A stretch of 64,000 nt of DNA from Winogradskyella endarachnes (GCF_009741275.1 NZ_WOWS01000003.1:1-64000), one strand, 5' to 3'. Shown: positions 34,053 to 45,268, counted from the first letter of the stretch. Translations and numbers: made by a program. Notes: generated by a model from the sequence alone, not told the origin.

Positions 34053-36419
34053 ATGCGCAGTTCTGTATTTAAAATTTTTATTCTTGTTTTAGGGATTTCC
34101 ACGTCTTGCTACGCTCAAGATTTTTCAGCTTTATGGCAAGGTCATTTTTCTTACAACAGTATTGTAGATGTGGTTAGTGGAGAAAACAAAATTTATGCAG
34201 CAGCAGAAAATGCTGTTTTTGCCTACGATACTACAACCAACCAAATAATAACTATTACTACAGTAGAAGGTTTGTCTGGTGACAGTATAACTACAATTTA
34301 TTATAGCGAAGTCTATCAATATTTACTTATTGGGTATGATTCTGGTTTAATAGAATTGTATTCTGAGACTGATGCGTCGGTTCTTAGTATTGTAGATATC
34401 TTAGATAAACAAAATATTACACCAGCAAATAAAATAATTAATCACTTTTATGAAGATAATGGGTTAGTGTATATTTCTGCAGATTATGGCATTTCAATTT
34501 ATGATTTAAGTGGTTTAGAGTTTGGAGATACATATTTTATTGGTGATAATGGATCACAAATTTCTGTTAAACAAACAACCATTTCTAATAATGAGATTTT
34601 TGCGGCATGTTATTATGGTAATGGTGTAAAAAAAGCCAATTTAAGTAATCCTAATCTAATAGATTACCAACAATGGACAACAGTTGCTTTTGGTAGCTAT
34701 CTTACCGTAAGTACTTTTAATGATAAAGTTTACACGGCTAATGTAAATAATAATATATACGAAATCACTGACACTACCACTTCTGTGGTAGCAACATTAC
34801 CTTCTACAGCTTTAGACGCTGAGGTTTCAGGTGGTTATATTACTTTTACAATGGCAGATGTAAGCTATGTATATGGTGCAGATTTGCAGTCTTTAAATGA
34901 TTTCTATCCTAATATTGATTTCGATACCAGTTTTACAGCATCTGTAGTTTTAGATAATGAGGTATACATAGGAACCACTGATTTTGGTGTGCTTAAAATC
35001 GGTGTTAATACAACTGAGACTTATATATCAATAAAACCTAATGGCCCTTTATTTAATAGTGTGTTTCGGTTAAATTCAGATTCAGAAATTGTTTATGCAA
35101 CCTTTGGTGATTATTCAAATACAACAAACCCGTTTCCGTTAAGAAGTCGAGGACTCAGCTATTACAGAAATGAAGAATGGATTAGTATTCCTTACGATAG
35201 CATTTTTGAAGCTAAGAATTTATCAGAAATTTCAATAAATCCATTTAATACTCGGCAGGTTTTTATAAGTGCTCCTCATAGTGGGTTGTTAGAATTAAAT
35301 GATTTTGTACCCACTGAACTTTATAACCAAAATAATAGTGGTTTAGAACCCTTAGGTGCTGAAAGTGTTAGGATTACTGCTACAAAATTTGATAGCGATG
35401 GCTTACTTTGGTCAGTATCAAGTAGAATAGAAAGTCCTTTAAAATCCTATAATCCTACAACAGGTAATTGGCAGAGTTACAGTTTTTCTAGTTTAATTGA
35501 AGATCCAGATGATGAGGATGGTTTTTTTGATATTGAAATAGACAACAATGGTACAAAATGGATTGGCTCATACGATAATGGTTTACTAGCGTATAACGAA
35601 AGCATTTCAAACAGTCCTTTAAGAAATATCAATACATCAGATGCCACTATTGATCCTTTTACCAGGTTTGTAAGTTTAGCTATAGACAATAATAGCCAAC
35701 TCTGGGTAGGTACAACAGATGGCTTACGAGTATTGTACAATACAACTGGTTTTTATGAGGATACTAGCCCATCTTTAAGTAAAATTATTATTTTAGAAGA
35801 TGGTATTGCTAAAGAGCTTTTAGAAGGACAAGTTATTACAGATATAGAAGTTGATGGTTCTAACAATAAATGGATAAGCACCTCAGATGCAGGTGTGTTT
35901 TATGTAACATCTGATGGGCAAACTACAATCTATCAATTTACGCAAGATAATTCGCCATTACCATCAAATTCGGTAAACGATTTAAGTTTAGACTCAGATA
36001 ATGGCATTGTTTATATTGCTACAGACAAAGGATTGCTGTCTTTTAAAGCTGGTGGTTCTGATACTAAAGATACGTTAGACGATGCCTTTGTGTATCCAAA
36101 TCCTGTAAGACCAGAATATCAAATACTTGGTTTTAGTGATCTTAATGATATTACTAAAGGTGTAAAAGTAAGCGGACTTACAGATAATGTTAATGTAAAA
36201 ATAACCGATATTGAAGGTAATTTAGTAGCAGAGGCACAATCTAATATTAATTTAAGATCGTCTAATACCAGTTATAATTTTGCTATTGATGGTGGTACTG
36301 CCGTTTGGAATGGTAAAAACCTAGCTAATAATGTGGTAAGAACAGGCGTATATTTAATACTGATTTCAGATTTAGATTCGTTTGAAACAAAGGTGCTTAA
36401 AGTATTAATAGTTAGATAA
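34053..36419 (+). CDS. porZ: PorZ-like beta-propeller protein of the type IX secretion system
   Basis: 788 aa from ATG 34053, which gives a clean signal peptide ending SCYAQ; a TTG at 34032 would extend it. Two beta-propeller domains of two-component-regulator type (WQGHFSYNSIVDVVSGENKI, IYAAAENAVFAYD, GLSGDSITTIYY, YISADYGISIYDL) are followed by a C-terminal beta domain (VYPNPVRPEYQ onward, ~675-788) that resembles a T9SS sorting domain. PorZ acts at the cell surface in attaching T9SS cargo to anionic LPS. Followed 3 bp later by recO. Confidence 0.82.
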   Translation: MRSSVFKIFILVLGISTSCYAQDFSALWQGHFSYNSIVDVVSGENKIYAAAENAVFAYDTTTNQIITITTVEGLSGDSITTIYYSEVYQYLLIGYDSGLIELYSETDASVLSIVDILDKQNITPANKIINHFYEDNGLVYISADYGISIYDLSGLEFGDTYFIGDNGSQISVKQTTISNNEIFAACYYGNGVKKANLSNPNLIDYQQWTTVAFGSYLTVSTFNDKVYTANVNNNIYEITDTTTSVVATLPSTALDAEVSGGYITFTMADVSYVYGADLQSLNDFYPNIDFDTSFTASVVLDNEVYIGTTDFGVLKIGVNTTETYISIKPNGPLFNSVFRLNSDSEIVYATFGDYSNTTNPFPLRSRGLSYYRNEEWISIPYDSIFEAKNLSEISINPFNTRQVFISAPHSGLLELNDFVPTELYNQNNSGLEPLGAESVRITATKFDSDGLLWSVSSRIESPLKSYNPTTGNWQSYSFSSLIEDPDDEDGFFDIEIDNNGTKWIGSYDNGLLAYNESISNSPLRNINTSDATIDPFTRFVSLAIDNNSQLWVGTTDGLRVLYNTTGFYEDTSPSLSKIIILEDGIAKELLEGQVITDIEVDGSNNKWISTSDAGVFYVTSDGQTTIYQFTQDNSPLPSNSVNDLSLDSDNGIVYIATDKGLLSFKAGGSDTKDTLDDAFVYPNPVRPEYQILGFSDLNDITKGVKVSGLTDNVNVKITDIEGNLVAEAQSNINLRSSNTSYNFAIDGGTAVWNGKNLANNVVRTGVYLILISDLDSFETKVLKVLIVR

Positions 36420-36422
36420 AAG

Positions 36423-37142
36423 ATGCTTTCAAAAAACAACAGTATTGTACTTTCAAAATTAAAATACAGAGAGTACGATCTTATTGTTAAATGTTACACA
36501 GAGCAACGTGGTGTGGTAAGTTATCTGCTCAAAGGTGTTTTAAAATCTAAAAAAGGCTTATCTAAAACGGTTTATTACCAAGCTTTATCTCAGCTTCAAA
36601 TAGAAGAGTCTTATAAACCCAATCAAACGCTTCATTATATAAAGGAAGTTAAATTTAATTACATTTATAAAAGTCTTCATACTAACATTTACAAAAGTTC
36701 TATTGTTTTGTTTTTGGCCGAAATTCTTTCAAATGTTTTAAAAGAGGAAGAAAAGAACGAAGGCTTATTCGAGTTTATATCTGTAGCCCTTCAATACTTA
36801 GATAATGAGGACCAGTTTACAAATTTTCATTTATTATTTCTTTTAAAATTAACACGTTACTTGGGTTTTCAGCCAGAAAATTTAGAGAATGAATACGGTT
36901 ATTTTAATTTAGAATCGGGAATTTTTGAAGCTACTAATAACGGAATTTACTCTGTTTCTGGTGTAAATTTAACACTGTTAAAACGGTTATTGGGCATAAA
37001 TTTTGATACTTTAAAAACATTAAAAATTACGGCGATGCAAAGACAAGAGTTTTTGAATATGTTGTTGTATTATTTTGAATTACATTTGGACAGTTTTAAA
37101 AAACCAAAATCATTACAAGTGCTTAACGACGTGTTTCATTAA
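36423..37142 (+). CDS. recO: DNA repair protein RecO
   Basis: 239 aa. N-terminal OB fold (SKLKYREYDLIVKCYTEQRG, then VVSYLLKGVLKSKKG) followed by a helical domain. It lacks the four-Cys zinc motif of many RecO proteins, as is usual in Flavobacteriaceae. It mediates RecA loading on gapped DNA with RecF/RecR. It starts 3 bp after porZ, so it is co-transcribed, and is followed 24 bp later by a TonB receptor. Confidence 0.9.
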   Translation: MLSKNNSIVLSKLKYREYDLIVKCYTEQRGVVSYLLKGVLKSKKGLSKTVYYQALSQLQIEESYKPNQTLHYIKEVKFNYIYKSLHTNIYKSSIVLFLAEILSNVLKEEEKNEGLFEFISVALQYLDNEDQFTNFHLLFLLKLTRYLGFQPENLENEYGYFNLESGIFEATNNGIYSVSGVNLTLLKRLLGINFDTLKTLKITAMQRQEFLNMLLYYFELHLDSFKKPKSLQVLNDVFH

Positions 37143-37184
37143 GCTGTTACCAAAAAGGATTTTTTATTGATATTGAATTTAAGT

Positions 37185-39602
37185 GTGAAGACAAATTTCC
37201 TATTTACTATCATTTCTTTTTTTCTACTACAAATGGCAATTGGGCAAACCGTTACTGTTTTGGAGGAAGACTCTAATACACCTATTCTTGGGGTGTCTAT
37301 TTACAATGCTAATAAAAGTAAAACGTTGATTACAGATATTAACGGACAAGCTTCGTTAGATAGTTTTAAGGATAAAGAAACCCTTATTTTTAAGAATTTT
37401 TTATACGAAAAACGAGCTCTCAAAAAATCTGAAATACGAAAACTTAAGGATACGATTTATCTTAAACCAAAGGTGGAATTTTTAAAGCAAATTGTAATTT
37501 CTGCCTCAAAATTTGAGCAAAATAAGCGCGAAATTCCCCAAACTATAGTAAGTATAAATGCCAATGATATAACAATCTCAAATCCTCAAACAAGTGCAGA
37601 TTTACTAGAGAATACAGGTAATATTTATGTTCAGAAAAGTCAATTAGGTGGAGGAAGCCCAATGATTAGAGGGTTTTCTACCAATAGATTATTAATTACT
37701 GTAGATGGTGTACGTATGAATAATGCCATTTTTAGAGGAGGAAACCTTCAAAATGTAATTTCAATAGATCCCTTAGCTATTCATCATACAGAAGTTACGC
37801 TTGGTGCTGGCTCTGTGGTTTACGGAAGTGATGCTATTGGTGGTGTAATGAGTTTTTATACCAAAAAACCGCAATTGTCTTTTAAAAAACAATTATACTT
37901 AAGTGCAAATGCAATGACACGTTTTGCCACAGCTAGTAATGAAAAAACTGGCCATTTTGATGTTAACCTTGGTTATAAAAAGTGGGCGTTTTTAACCAGT
38001 GTTTCTTATACAGATTTTGGAGATTTAAGAATGGGAAGTCATGGCCCAGATGATTATTTAAGATTAGAATACGTAGATCAACAAAATGGTGAAGATATTA
38101 TAGTTGCCAATTCGGATCCACAAGTTCAAAATCCTACAGGTTACAATCAAATTAATCTAATGCAGAAAGTTAGATATGAACCTTCAGATAATGTTGATTT
38201 TGATTTAGGTGTGTATTATTCTACGACATCAGATTATTCAAGATACGATAGGTTGTTGCGTTACAAAGATGATCATTTACGCTCAGCCGAATGGAGTTAC
38301 GGACCACAACAATGGTTTATGGGTAATTTTCAATTAACCAAACTAAGTAGCCGTTCTAGCTTTTACAATAAGATACAAACCACATTAGCGTATCAAAATT
38401 TTAAAGAGAGTAGGAGAGATCGAGATTATCAATCTGTAATTAGAGATGTAAGAGAAGAAAATGTAGATGCTATTTCGCTTAATGTAGATTTAGAAAAACG
38501 ATTTAATAGTAAAATCTCTTTATTTTATGGTGCAGAATATCTGTATAATTTAGTGGGTTCTTATGGTGAAGAACAAAATATAGAAACCAACACCAATACA
38601 GCAACGGTAACACGTTATCCTAATGATGCTACTTGGCAATCTTTTGCAGCATATACCAGTTTAAAATATAAGCTAAATAAAACCTTTGTGTTTCAGTCTG
38701 GCTTACGTTACAACCAAGTGATAGCTAAGGCTGACTTTACAGAAAATAATGCGTATTTAAATTTACCTTTTGATGATGCAGAAGTAAACACTGGTGCATT
38801 AACAGGTACTGCAGGTATTACATGGTCTCCAAGCAAGATGATACAATGGAAATTAAACGCATCTACCGCCTTTAGAGCACCAAATATAGACGATATTGGT
38901 AAGGTGTTTGATTCTGAACCTGGTGCTGTTGTTGTACCAAATAAAGATTTAAAAGCAGAATATGCTTATAGTGGTGAATTAGGTTTAAAGTTGAATTTTG
39001 ATGATAAAGTAATCTTTGATTTAGCGACTTATTATACCTTTTTAGATAATGCTTTAATACGAAGAGATTTTGAGCTTAATGGCGAAACCGAAATTATGTA
39101 CAATGACGAATTAAGCACAGTACAAGCCATGCAAAATGCGTCTAAAGCTTGGATTTATGGGTTTGAAGTTGGTATGGAAATCAATTTTTCTAAACATTTA
39201 CAATTACGCTCGCAATACAATATTATTGGTGGCACTGAAGATAATGAAGGTGTTGAAGAGCCAACAAGACACGTGGCGCCATATTTTGGAAAAACACATT
39301 TAAAGTGGAAGAAAAACAAGTTCTTAATAGATACTTTTCTCGTTTATAATAATGAGTTTTCTAATAGTCAATTGGCACCATCTGAAGTTGAAAAAGATTA
39401 TATTTACGCTAAGGACAGTAACGGTAATCCTTATGTGCCATCTTGGTACACGCTTAATTTAAGAACGCAATATAAGCACAATGAAAATTGGACGCTTACA
39501 GCAAGTTTAGAAAATATAACCGACCAACTTTACAGGCCATATTCTTCTGGCATATCTGCGCCTGGTAGAAATTTAATTATAGCTTTAAAGTACACCTTGT
39601 AA
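37185..39602 (+). CDS. TonB-dependent receptor with N-terminal carboxypeptidase-like domain
   Basis: About 805 aa. GTG 37185 gives a classic signal peptide (MKTNFLFTIISFFLLQMAIG); TTG 37167 is the farthest possible start. Residues ~22-95 form a carboxypeptidase-regulatory-like domain, then a plug (SASKFEQNKREIPQTIVSIN, then MIRGFSTNRLLITVDGVRMN) and a 22-strand barrel ending SAPGRNLIIALKYTL. It imports a large substrate across the outer membrane; the ligand is not deducible. It follows porZ-recO on the same strand. Confidence 0.9.
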   Translation: MKTNFLFTIISFFLLQMAIGQTVTVLEEDSNTPILGVSIYNANKSKTLITDINGQASLDSFKDKETLIFKNFLYEKRALKKSEIRKLKDTIYLKPKVEFLKQIVISASKFEQNKREIPQTIVSINANDITISNPQTSADLLENTGNIYVQKSQLGGGSPMIRGFSTNRLLITVDGVRMNNAIFRGGNLQNVISIDPLAIHHTEVTLGAGSVVYGSDAIGGVMSFYTKKPQLSFKKQLYLSANAMTRFATASNEKTGHFDVNLGYKKWAFLTSVSYTDFGDLRMGSHGPDDYLRLEYVDQQNGEDIIVANSDPQVQNPTGYNQINLMQKVRYEPSDNVDFDLGVYYSTTSDYSRYDRLLRYKDDHLRSAEWSYGPQQWFMGNFQLTKLSSRSSFYNKIQTTLAYQNFKESRRDRDYQSVIRDVREENVDAISLNVDLEKRFNSKISLFYGAEYLYNLVGSYGEEQNIETNTNTATVTRYPNDATWQSFAAYTSLKYKLNKTFVFQSGLRYNQVIAKADFTENNAYLNLPFDDAEVNTGALTGTAGITWSPSKMIQWKLNASTAFRAPNIDDIGKVFDSEPGAVVVPNKDLKAEYAYSGELGLKLNFDDKVIFDLATYYTFLDNALIRRDFELNGETEIMYNDELSTVQAMQNASKAWIYGFEVGMEINFSKHLQLRSQYNIIGGTEDNEGVEEPTRHVAPYFGKTHLKWKKNKFLIDTFLVYNNEFSNSQLAPSEVEKDYIYAKDSNGNPYVPSWYTLNLRTQYKHNENWTLTASLENITDQLYRPYSSGISAPGRNLIIALKYTL

Positions 39603-39620
39603 TTTTTTTTTGAAATGTGT

Positions 39621-39965
39621 TTAAAAACCCTTTCCAAAAAATAAAGAGATATCAAAATAATAGGATACTTCCTTACCTTCTGCATTTTTTAATCTAAGGA
39701 TATCAAAAGGTTTCTTATCATTATAAGCTAAGGCTTGTCCTAGCATAGTGCAATTAATGCAGTTCTTTTTTACATAGACGTATTCTTCTTTAATACTTTT
39801 TACAATAATTGCTTTTTCAAAAGAACTACCATCGCGTGCTGTGTTATCAATATTTTTAGAAGTCGTTATCTCTTCTTTTTCAGAATTGTTTATGTTTTTT
39901 GTTGAAGAACAAGAGGATGTAAAAATTAAACCAATTATGCAGGTAAGTTGTATAAGTTTTTTCAT
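39621..39965 (-). CDS. Small lipoprotein, unknown
   Basis: 114 aa with a lipobox (FTSSC, C19) and a low-complexity N-terminal segment, then EEYVYVKKNCINCTMLGQAL, containing a CxxC pair, near the middle. No family recognised. It is convergent with the TonB receptor gene, 18 bp apart. Confidence 0.65.
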   Translation of the reverse strand: MKKLIQLTCIIGLIFTSSCSSTKNINNSEKEEITTSKNIDNTARDGSSFEKAIIVKSIKEEYVYVKKNCINCTMLGQALAYNDKKPFDILRLKNAEGKEVSYYFDISLFFGKGF

Positions 39966-39998
39966 TGTATAACAGTGATATTGGGTGTTAAAAAAAAA

Positions 39999-40030
39999 TA
40001 CTTTCTCAATATAAGTATCAAGAAAGTATT
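39999..40030 (-). terminator. Terminator after the giant T9SS protein gene
   Basis: The stem AATACTTTCT / AGAAAGTATT with a 12-nt loop, just downstream of the stop at 40057. Confidence 0.65.
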
Positions 40031-40056
40031 ATTTATTTTCGTTAAGAACTTTGTTG

Positions 40057-43000
40057 TTATTTCCTTTTTACCGCCTTCTTACTAATAACTTGTCCGTTAG
40101 ATAAAGTAATCTTAGCAATGTAAGCAGCTTGGCTTAATTTAGACAGGTTATAGACTTCTGTTGTACTATTGGCTTGTAAATTATAAATGCGTCGTCCTAA
40201 AACATCAAGTATCTCAATATTAGTCATACTTAACTCTTTAGAATTTAATTTAAACTGCACATTATTATCGTTTACTTCAACAATAGATATACTATTAGCA
40301 TCTAAAGTAATATCTTCTATAGAAAGGGCTTGTGTTGTAAATACAATTTCAAAACGGTTATTAAATACACCTGTTTCTGATGTAAAATTGTAATCAGCAA
40401 TTTTTAAATCGTGGGTTGTATTTAGTAAGTTGTCTTTAATGTAAATAGGGTTATTAGTGTAAAAATCACCTTCAAATTGTGCTATTGAAATGGTGTAAAT
40501 AGTTTCTACATCAATACTCGTTTTAAAGCCAAGTGGAATAATTTCATTAAGGTCTAAACTGCTACTATTTTTACCTTGTATTACAAATTGCTCATCTGCA
40601 CTATCAAAAATAGTAGAATAGATGGTTGCCGCTAAGGCAGAAGATTTATTCTCTGTAACATCATAAAAAGAGCCGTCGTTGGCATCTGTAGCGCCATCTA
40701 AATGGGCAACTGCAATTTGTTTAGCAACACCATTGTCTGAGCTTAAGTTTAACCATAATACTTTTCTACTCGTTTCAGTGGTTTCACTTCTAAAGAATTG
40801 ATCATTATTAGTAATTGCTCGCATAGAATTGTTAAAGGTAATTGGCGATGTATCTAAAGTTTCAATAAAGAACCCTTGTCCAGATGGTACAAAATCATTA
40901 GGTATTACACCAGATCCACCAGCAACATTTACACCACTTCCTGAAATTACAGCATAATCTGAAGCAGAGAAATTGGCACCTTCATTACCAGAAGCATTAA
41001 TGTTTTCTGGTGTAGCATGGCTCCATAAATAAATAGTGTCTACAGTACCAGAATTCACACTAAAAAATGCATTAGTATCAATAGCACTTGGGTAAGGATT
41101 TCCAATAAAATTCCAATCTGAATATACACTACCTGTTACATGTTCTACAGTAGGTGTAATTACACCATTGTTAAAGGCACCTACAAATGGAAACTGTTGG
41201 TTAGCTGGTAAAAATCCTAATGTACTTGCTGTAGCTGCATAACCAACACCAGGAAGCATTGTGCCAGAAGCAATTTGCCAATCGTTACCATCATCATCTA
41301 TATCATCTTGGCCAGGTGTAAACGTATTGGTGTTAGCATTTTCAATTAGTTCATCTACAAAATTTGCAGCATTAAACACAAAACGTCTAGATACTGGTAC
41401 TGTTGAGAATACATTCTCTACAGTTTCACCAACCACAGGAGAACTCCAATACGTATATTGGTATGGCGTACTAATTATGCTGGTTTCCTTTTGCACTGTA
41501 ATAGTACCATTAGCGGTTACAGTAGCCAAATCATTATTTTGTACTACAGCACCAGCGGTAAATACAGTAATATCACCATCTGCAGTGATATCATTTTCAA
41601 TCTCAATATAGGTTCCGTTAGAAATTTGTAATTCATAGCCAGCGTTAACAATTAAACTACAACCACTAAAACTAGCGTAAGTTGCAGTATCATAATCACC
41701 ATCTATAATTATTGCTCTGTCTATACTTGGTGGTGTAGACCAATTTGAACCATCCCAAATAGACGATAATGCTTCTAATTTTACAGCATTAGAGGCTGTA
41801 AAGCACGTGGCAGTATCTTCTCTTAATTGACAGTAATATTGGTAGCCGTTAAACGTAGAAGTATCTGCTATAGTAAGTGTAGCCGATTGCTGACCAGCGT
41901 AATCGGTATCACCTGCTAAGATTTCTGTCCAAGTTGACGTACCTGGTGCATTGTAAAACCATTGGTAAGCTAACTCTTGCGTATCTGCAGGACTTGTACC
42001 ATCATAACCCTCTGTACCAGCAACGGTATAACTAGCTGAAAACGTACAGTCAAAAGGTGTTGATACAGGTTGTAATGTTACTGTTGGTGGTGTACCTGTA
42101 GAAAAGTCATAAAAACCGATATCGCTATAATCAACAGGTGTAAAACTATCCCAATCTGTATCATTCCAAGTAGTGCTAGGTGCTGTTATACCTGTATTTT
42201 TACGTCTGTATGTGTAATCATCAGATGAAATGGTAAATACAGTACCTGTAGTATCTCCCCATAAATCTACCAAAGTATTAGTTGGTGCGTAATATAAACG
42301 AATGTTATCGTTATCATTAATACCAGTTGCATTATCTTCTAGGTCGTACCCGTGAGTAGCGTAGTTAGTTGTAGAATCTCCACTACCAAAAGCCAGTACA
42401 AAAACCTCATTATTTACAAGTGTTCCTATTAAAGGAATGGTATTGGTTGCTGTACCATTTCCATTGTTATGAATACGAATTTCATAATCGGTTAAATCTA
42501 CACTTGCGCCTGTACCATTATAAATTTCTACGTAAGAATGTGATCCTGTACCATGATCTGTAATTTCACTTATAAATAAATCTGAAGGCGTAGTACCCGA
42601 GTTTCCTTCACATGATGATATTAATTGATCAATAACAGTGAATAATTCTGAACTTGGACAACCCAAATCGTCATTAATTTCTAGATTACCTGTTGTTGCG
42701 CCAGCAGGAATAGTAACTTCTAATTCTGAAATTGAAATAACTGTAACTGTCGCTGCTATGCCATTTATAGTAGCTGTTGTAGATGCACCAAAATTACTAT
42801 TACTTGCACTTACATTTACTATAGTGCCTACGGGTCCTGAAGCTGGAGAAAAAGTTAAACTACTTGCAGCACAAACACCCTCACCTTGTACACCAAACGT
42901 GTATGGGTTTTCATCACTATCATCACTTACAATTATTATTGTTCCAGTTCTTGTGCCAGAATTAATTGGTGAGAATTCTATATCAAATTGTACAAAATCT

Positions 43001-45021
43001 CCAGGAATTAAAGTTATAGGTGCAGGATTGGTTGAAATTGAAAATTCAGCTGTATTAGACGAAGAAATGCTAGTTACATTTAAATCTGCAGATCCTTCGT
43101 TTCTAATGTAATATGATTTTAAAGCTGGTGTGGCAGTTCCAATTTCCGTTGCAGCAAAAATAGTATTGTTACCAGTATTTGCAGCACTTCCGTTTGCAAT
43201 TGATGCAAACGTTGTATCTCTTTCAACGTCTATTTCTGGTGATGGCGTAAAACCAACACCTGTTAAGTTAACTTCACAAGTTGCTTCATCTGCGTCGTCA
43301 CTATTAATAGTAAGCACACCAGTTAAAGTAGCATCTGAAGAAGGCGCAAAGCGAACTGTTACAGTTTCCGAACTTCCTGCTGCAATTGTAAACGGAGTAG
43401 CAGGCGATACAATTGTATAATCGCCAGTAATGCCTAAAGAACTTATGTTTAAATCTAATGATCCAATGTTATCAATGTTAAATGTTAAATCAGCAGTACT
43501 ACCATCACTGGCTACATTTCCAAAATCAATAGTGTATCCACAGTTTTGGTTGTTTGAGGTGTCATCTACCAATTGTAATTCTGGTTCAGGAGTGGAAGCT
43601 CCACAGAAAATTTCAACATCATCTAGGTAAAACGAACCACCAGATCTAGGTGATTGCAGAATTCTAATATAATAATCACCAATTAAGTTTAAATTGATGT
43701 TAAATGTATTTGCAGTTGTTGTAATATCACCAGTATTTGATCCATTAGCAACTATTGAAGATACAGTTGTCCATGGTCCTGTTGGTGTTGTAGCATATTC
43801 AAAATTTATAGTGTAATTAGATGTTCCACCTGATGCGCGCGCTATAAAACTTAAAGACGTTGGGTCAGTAATTGCTATGGAAGTAATAATATCATCATTA
43901 TTTGTGTTGAATCCAATGCCATTGCCTGTGTTTCCAGCTGTACCATTATTGTATGTACCTGAGCCTCCTGTCCAATTACCATAACCTGAATCGAAATTGT
44001 CAGAAAGACAAGGACCTGTTAAAGTAGTATCATCTCCAGTTAAAGGATTTGTTGTATAATACAATGGACCACCAGAACAACCAGAACCATTATAGGCAAA
44101 TACAAAAAAGTAATATTGGGTGTTTTGTGTTAAACCAGTAGCAGAAAATGTAGTTGCTGTAGAACTTTGTACAACCGTTCCACTTCCTAAAGTATCGCCA
44201 ATTGTATAAGTTGTTCCATCTACAGGATTTGCTCCCAATGTTGCAGATGTACTTGCTACAACTAAGTAACTGTCTGCTGAAGATGCTGTGAAAGAACCGT
44301 CAATTGATGAACTCGTTATGTTATTTAAAACTAAACTTGTTGGTTGAGCTGTTGGTGATGTACAAGGAGAAGTAGTTGTACCATTTAAAACAATATTATC
44401 TAAGCCAAATGCCTCATAATTAGCATCTGAATCAGAAACAATTCTGATGTTTATATTTGTACCAGAACCAGTGAAATTGTCTGAAGTTATTGTTTGCAAG
44501 GCATATGTTAATACAGTACCATTGGCCGTATTATTGCCTCCTGTAGCATTACCAAAAAGTTCTAAAGGGTCATTGGTTACAGAGCTAGTAAAACTATACA
44601 AAGTAGTCCAAACACCAGTGTTGTCATATCTGTATTCTACATATAGCTCATCAGTTGGGTCCCAATCGTTCGGTACAGCTCCAAAATCAATATTCAACTC
44701 TAAATCTGTATAACCAGAAATATTTATTGGATCTAATGTTAAAATTCCTGGTGTATTTGAATTTATTGTATTTGGATTGGAACCAACAAATAACCAACTA
44801 CCAGTGACATTGGTGTAAGGCCCTCCACTTTCATAAATTGTTCCATCACTAGGTATTGCTCTATGAAAATATTGATCTCCAGGATCAACTGAAGGAGCTT
44901 GAGAAGGTGTGTGTGAATAACCAGTTAAATTATTTTCAAAATCTATTGTCGCAATTTGCCCATAACCTAAACTAAAAGCAAAACAAAGTAATACTAGCGT
45001 TAAAAAGTAGTTTTTAATCAT
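40057..45021 (-). CDS. Giant multidomain type IX secreted protein
   Basis: 1654 aa. Signal peptide ending GYGQ, then a cleaved-adhesin-like or jelly-roll domain, a fibronectin-like segment (TQNTQYYFFVFAYNGSGCSG), a second jelly roll, two choice-of-anchor-D/Ig-like domains (YTIDFGNVASDGSTADLTFN; GTATPALKSYYIRNEGSADL), an IPT/TIG-like domain (FSPASGPVGTIVNVSAS), a lamin-tail domain (LFISEITDHGTGSHSYVEIY, ~residue 810-930) and a C-terminal type A sorting domain (LDVLGRRIYNLQ, ending KAVKRK). Probably a surface adhesin or structural protein; no catalytic site recognised. Confidence 0.88.
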   Translation of the reverse strand: MIKNYFLTLVLLCFAFSLGYGQIATIDFENNLTGYSHTPSQAPSVDPGDQYFHRAIPSDGTIYESGGPYTNVTGSWLFVGSNPNTINSNTPGILTLDPINISGYTDLELNIDFGAVPNDWDPTDELYVEYRYDNTGVWTTLYSFTSSVTNDPLELFGNATGGNNTANGTVLTYALQTITSDNFTGSGTNINIRIVSDSDANYEAFGLDNIVLNGTTTSPCTSPTAQPTSLVLNNITSSSIDGSFTASSADSYLVVASTSATLGANPVDGTTYTIGDTLGSGTVVQSSTATTFSATGLTQNTQYYFFVFAYNGSGCSGGPLYYTTNPLTGDDTTLTGPCLSDNFDSGYGNWTGGSGTYNNGTAGNTGNGIGFNTNNDDIITSIAITDPTSLSFIARASGGTSNYTINFEYATTPTGPWTTVSSIVANGSNTGDITTTANTFNINLNLIGDYYIRILQSPRSGGSFYLDDVEIFCGASTPEPELQLVDDTSNNQNCGYTIDFGNVASDGSTADLTFNIDNIGSLDLNISSLGITGDYTIVSPATPFTIAAGSSETVTVRFAPSSDATLTGVLTINSDDADEATCEVNLTGVGFTPSPEIDVERDTTFASIANGSAANTGNNTIFAATEIGTATPALKSYYIRNEGSADLNVTSISSSNTAEFSISTNPAPITLIPGDFVQFDIEFSPINSGTRTGTIIIVSDDSDENPYTFGVQGEGVCAASSLTFSPASGPVGTIVNVSASNSNFGASTTATINGIAATVTVISISELEVTIPAGATTGNLEINDDLGCPSSELFTVIDQLISSCEGNSGTTPSDLFISEITDHGTGSHSYVEIYNGTGASVDLTDYEIRIHNNGNGTATNTIPLIGTLVNNEVFVLAFGSGDSTTNYATHGYDLEDNATGINDNDNIRLYYAPTNTLVDLWGDTTGTVFTISSDDYTYRRKNTGITAPSTTWNDTDWDSFTPVDYSDIGFYDFSTGTPPTVTLQPVSTPFDCTFSASYTVAGTEGYDGTSPADTQELAYQWFYNAPGTSTWTEILAGDTDYAGQQSATLTIADTSTFNGYQYYCQLREDTATCFTASNAVKLEALSSIWDGSNWSTPPSIDRAIIIDGDYDTATYASFSGCSLIVNAGYELQISNGTYIEIENDITADGDITVFTAGAVVQNNDLATVTANGTITVQKETSIISTPYQYTYWSSPVVGETVENVFSTVPVSRRFVFNAANFVDELIENANTNTFTPGQDDIDDDGNDWQIASGTMLPGVGYAATASTLGFLPANQQFPFVGAFNNGVITPTVEHVTGSVYSDWNFIGNPYPSAIDTNAFFSVNSGTVDTIYLWSHATPENINASGNEGANFSASDYAVISGSGVNVAGGSGVIPNDFVPSGQGFFIETLDTSPITFNNSMRAITNNDQFFRSETTETSRKVLWLNLSSDNGVAKQIAVAHLDGATDANDGSFYDVTENKSSALAATIYSTIFDSADEQFVIQGKNSSSLDLNEIIPLGFKTSIDVETIYTISIAQFEGDFYTNNPIYIKDNLLNTTHDLKIADYNFTSETGVFNNRFEIVFTTQALSIEDITLDANSISIVEVNDNNVQFKLNSKELSMTNIEILDVLGRRIYNLQANSTTEVYNLSKLSQAAYIAKITLSNGQVISKKAVKRK

Positions 45022-45268
45022 AAGGGATAATAAAAATGAATTAATTGCTTACAATTTTACGTTATAATCATTGTAAGTCAGCAACTTGAAAGTTAAGTAT
45101 TTATTAATAATTAGGTCTTGTTTTTGGGACTTTTATCTGTAAAGAACACAAAGTATCGATGTTCTGTAAATTTTGTCTAAAAATTAGAAATTTTCAATTG
45201 TTAAGATGTTGCTTAGTATCTCATAAAAAAATACTTTTAAATATGTATTCTATTGTATTTTTGAAACC

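Noticed and set aside
40187-44713. Several plus-strand frames antisense to the giant T9SS gene
   Set aside because: They arise from Thr/Ser/Val-rich codon usage on the opposite strand and show no family motifs.
45022-45268. tRNA or small RNA gene before recX
   Set aside because: No cloverleaf or terminator-like structure was visible by eye; a covariance search would be needed to exclude it.
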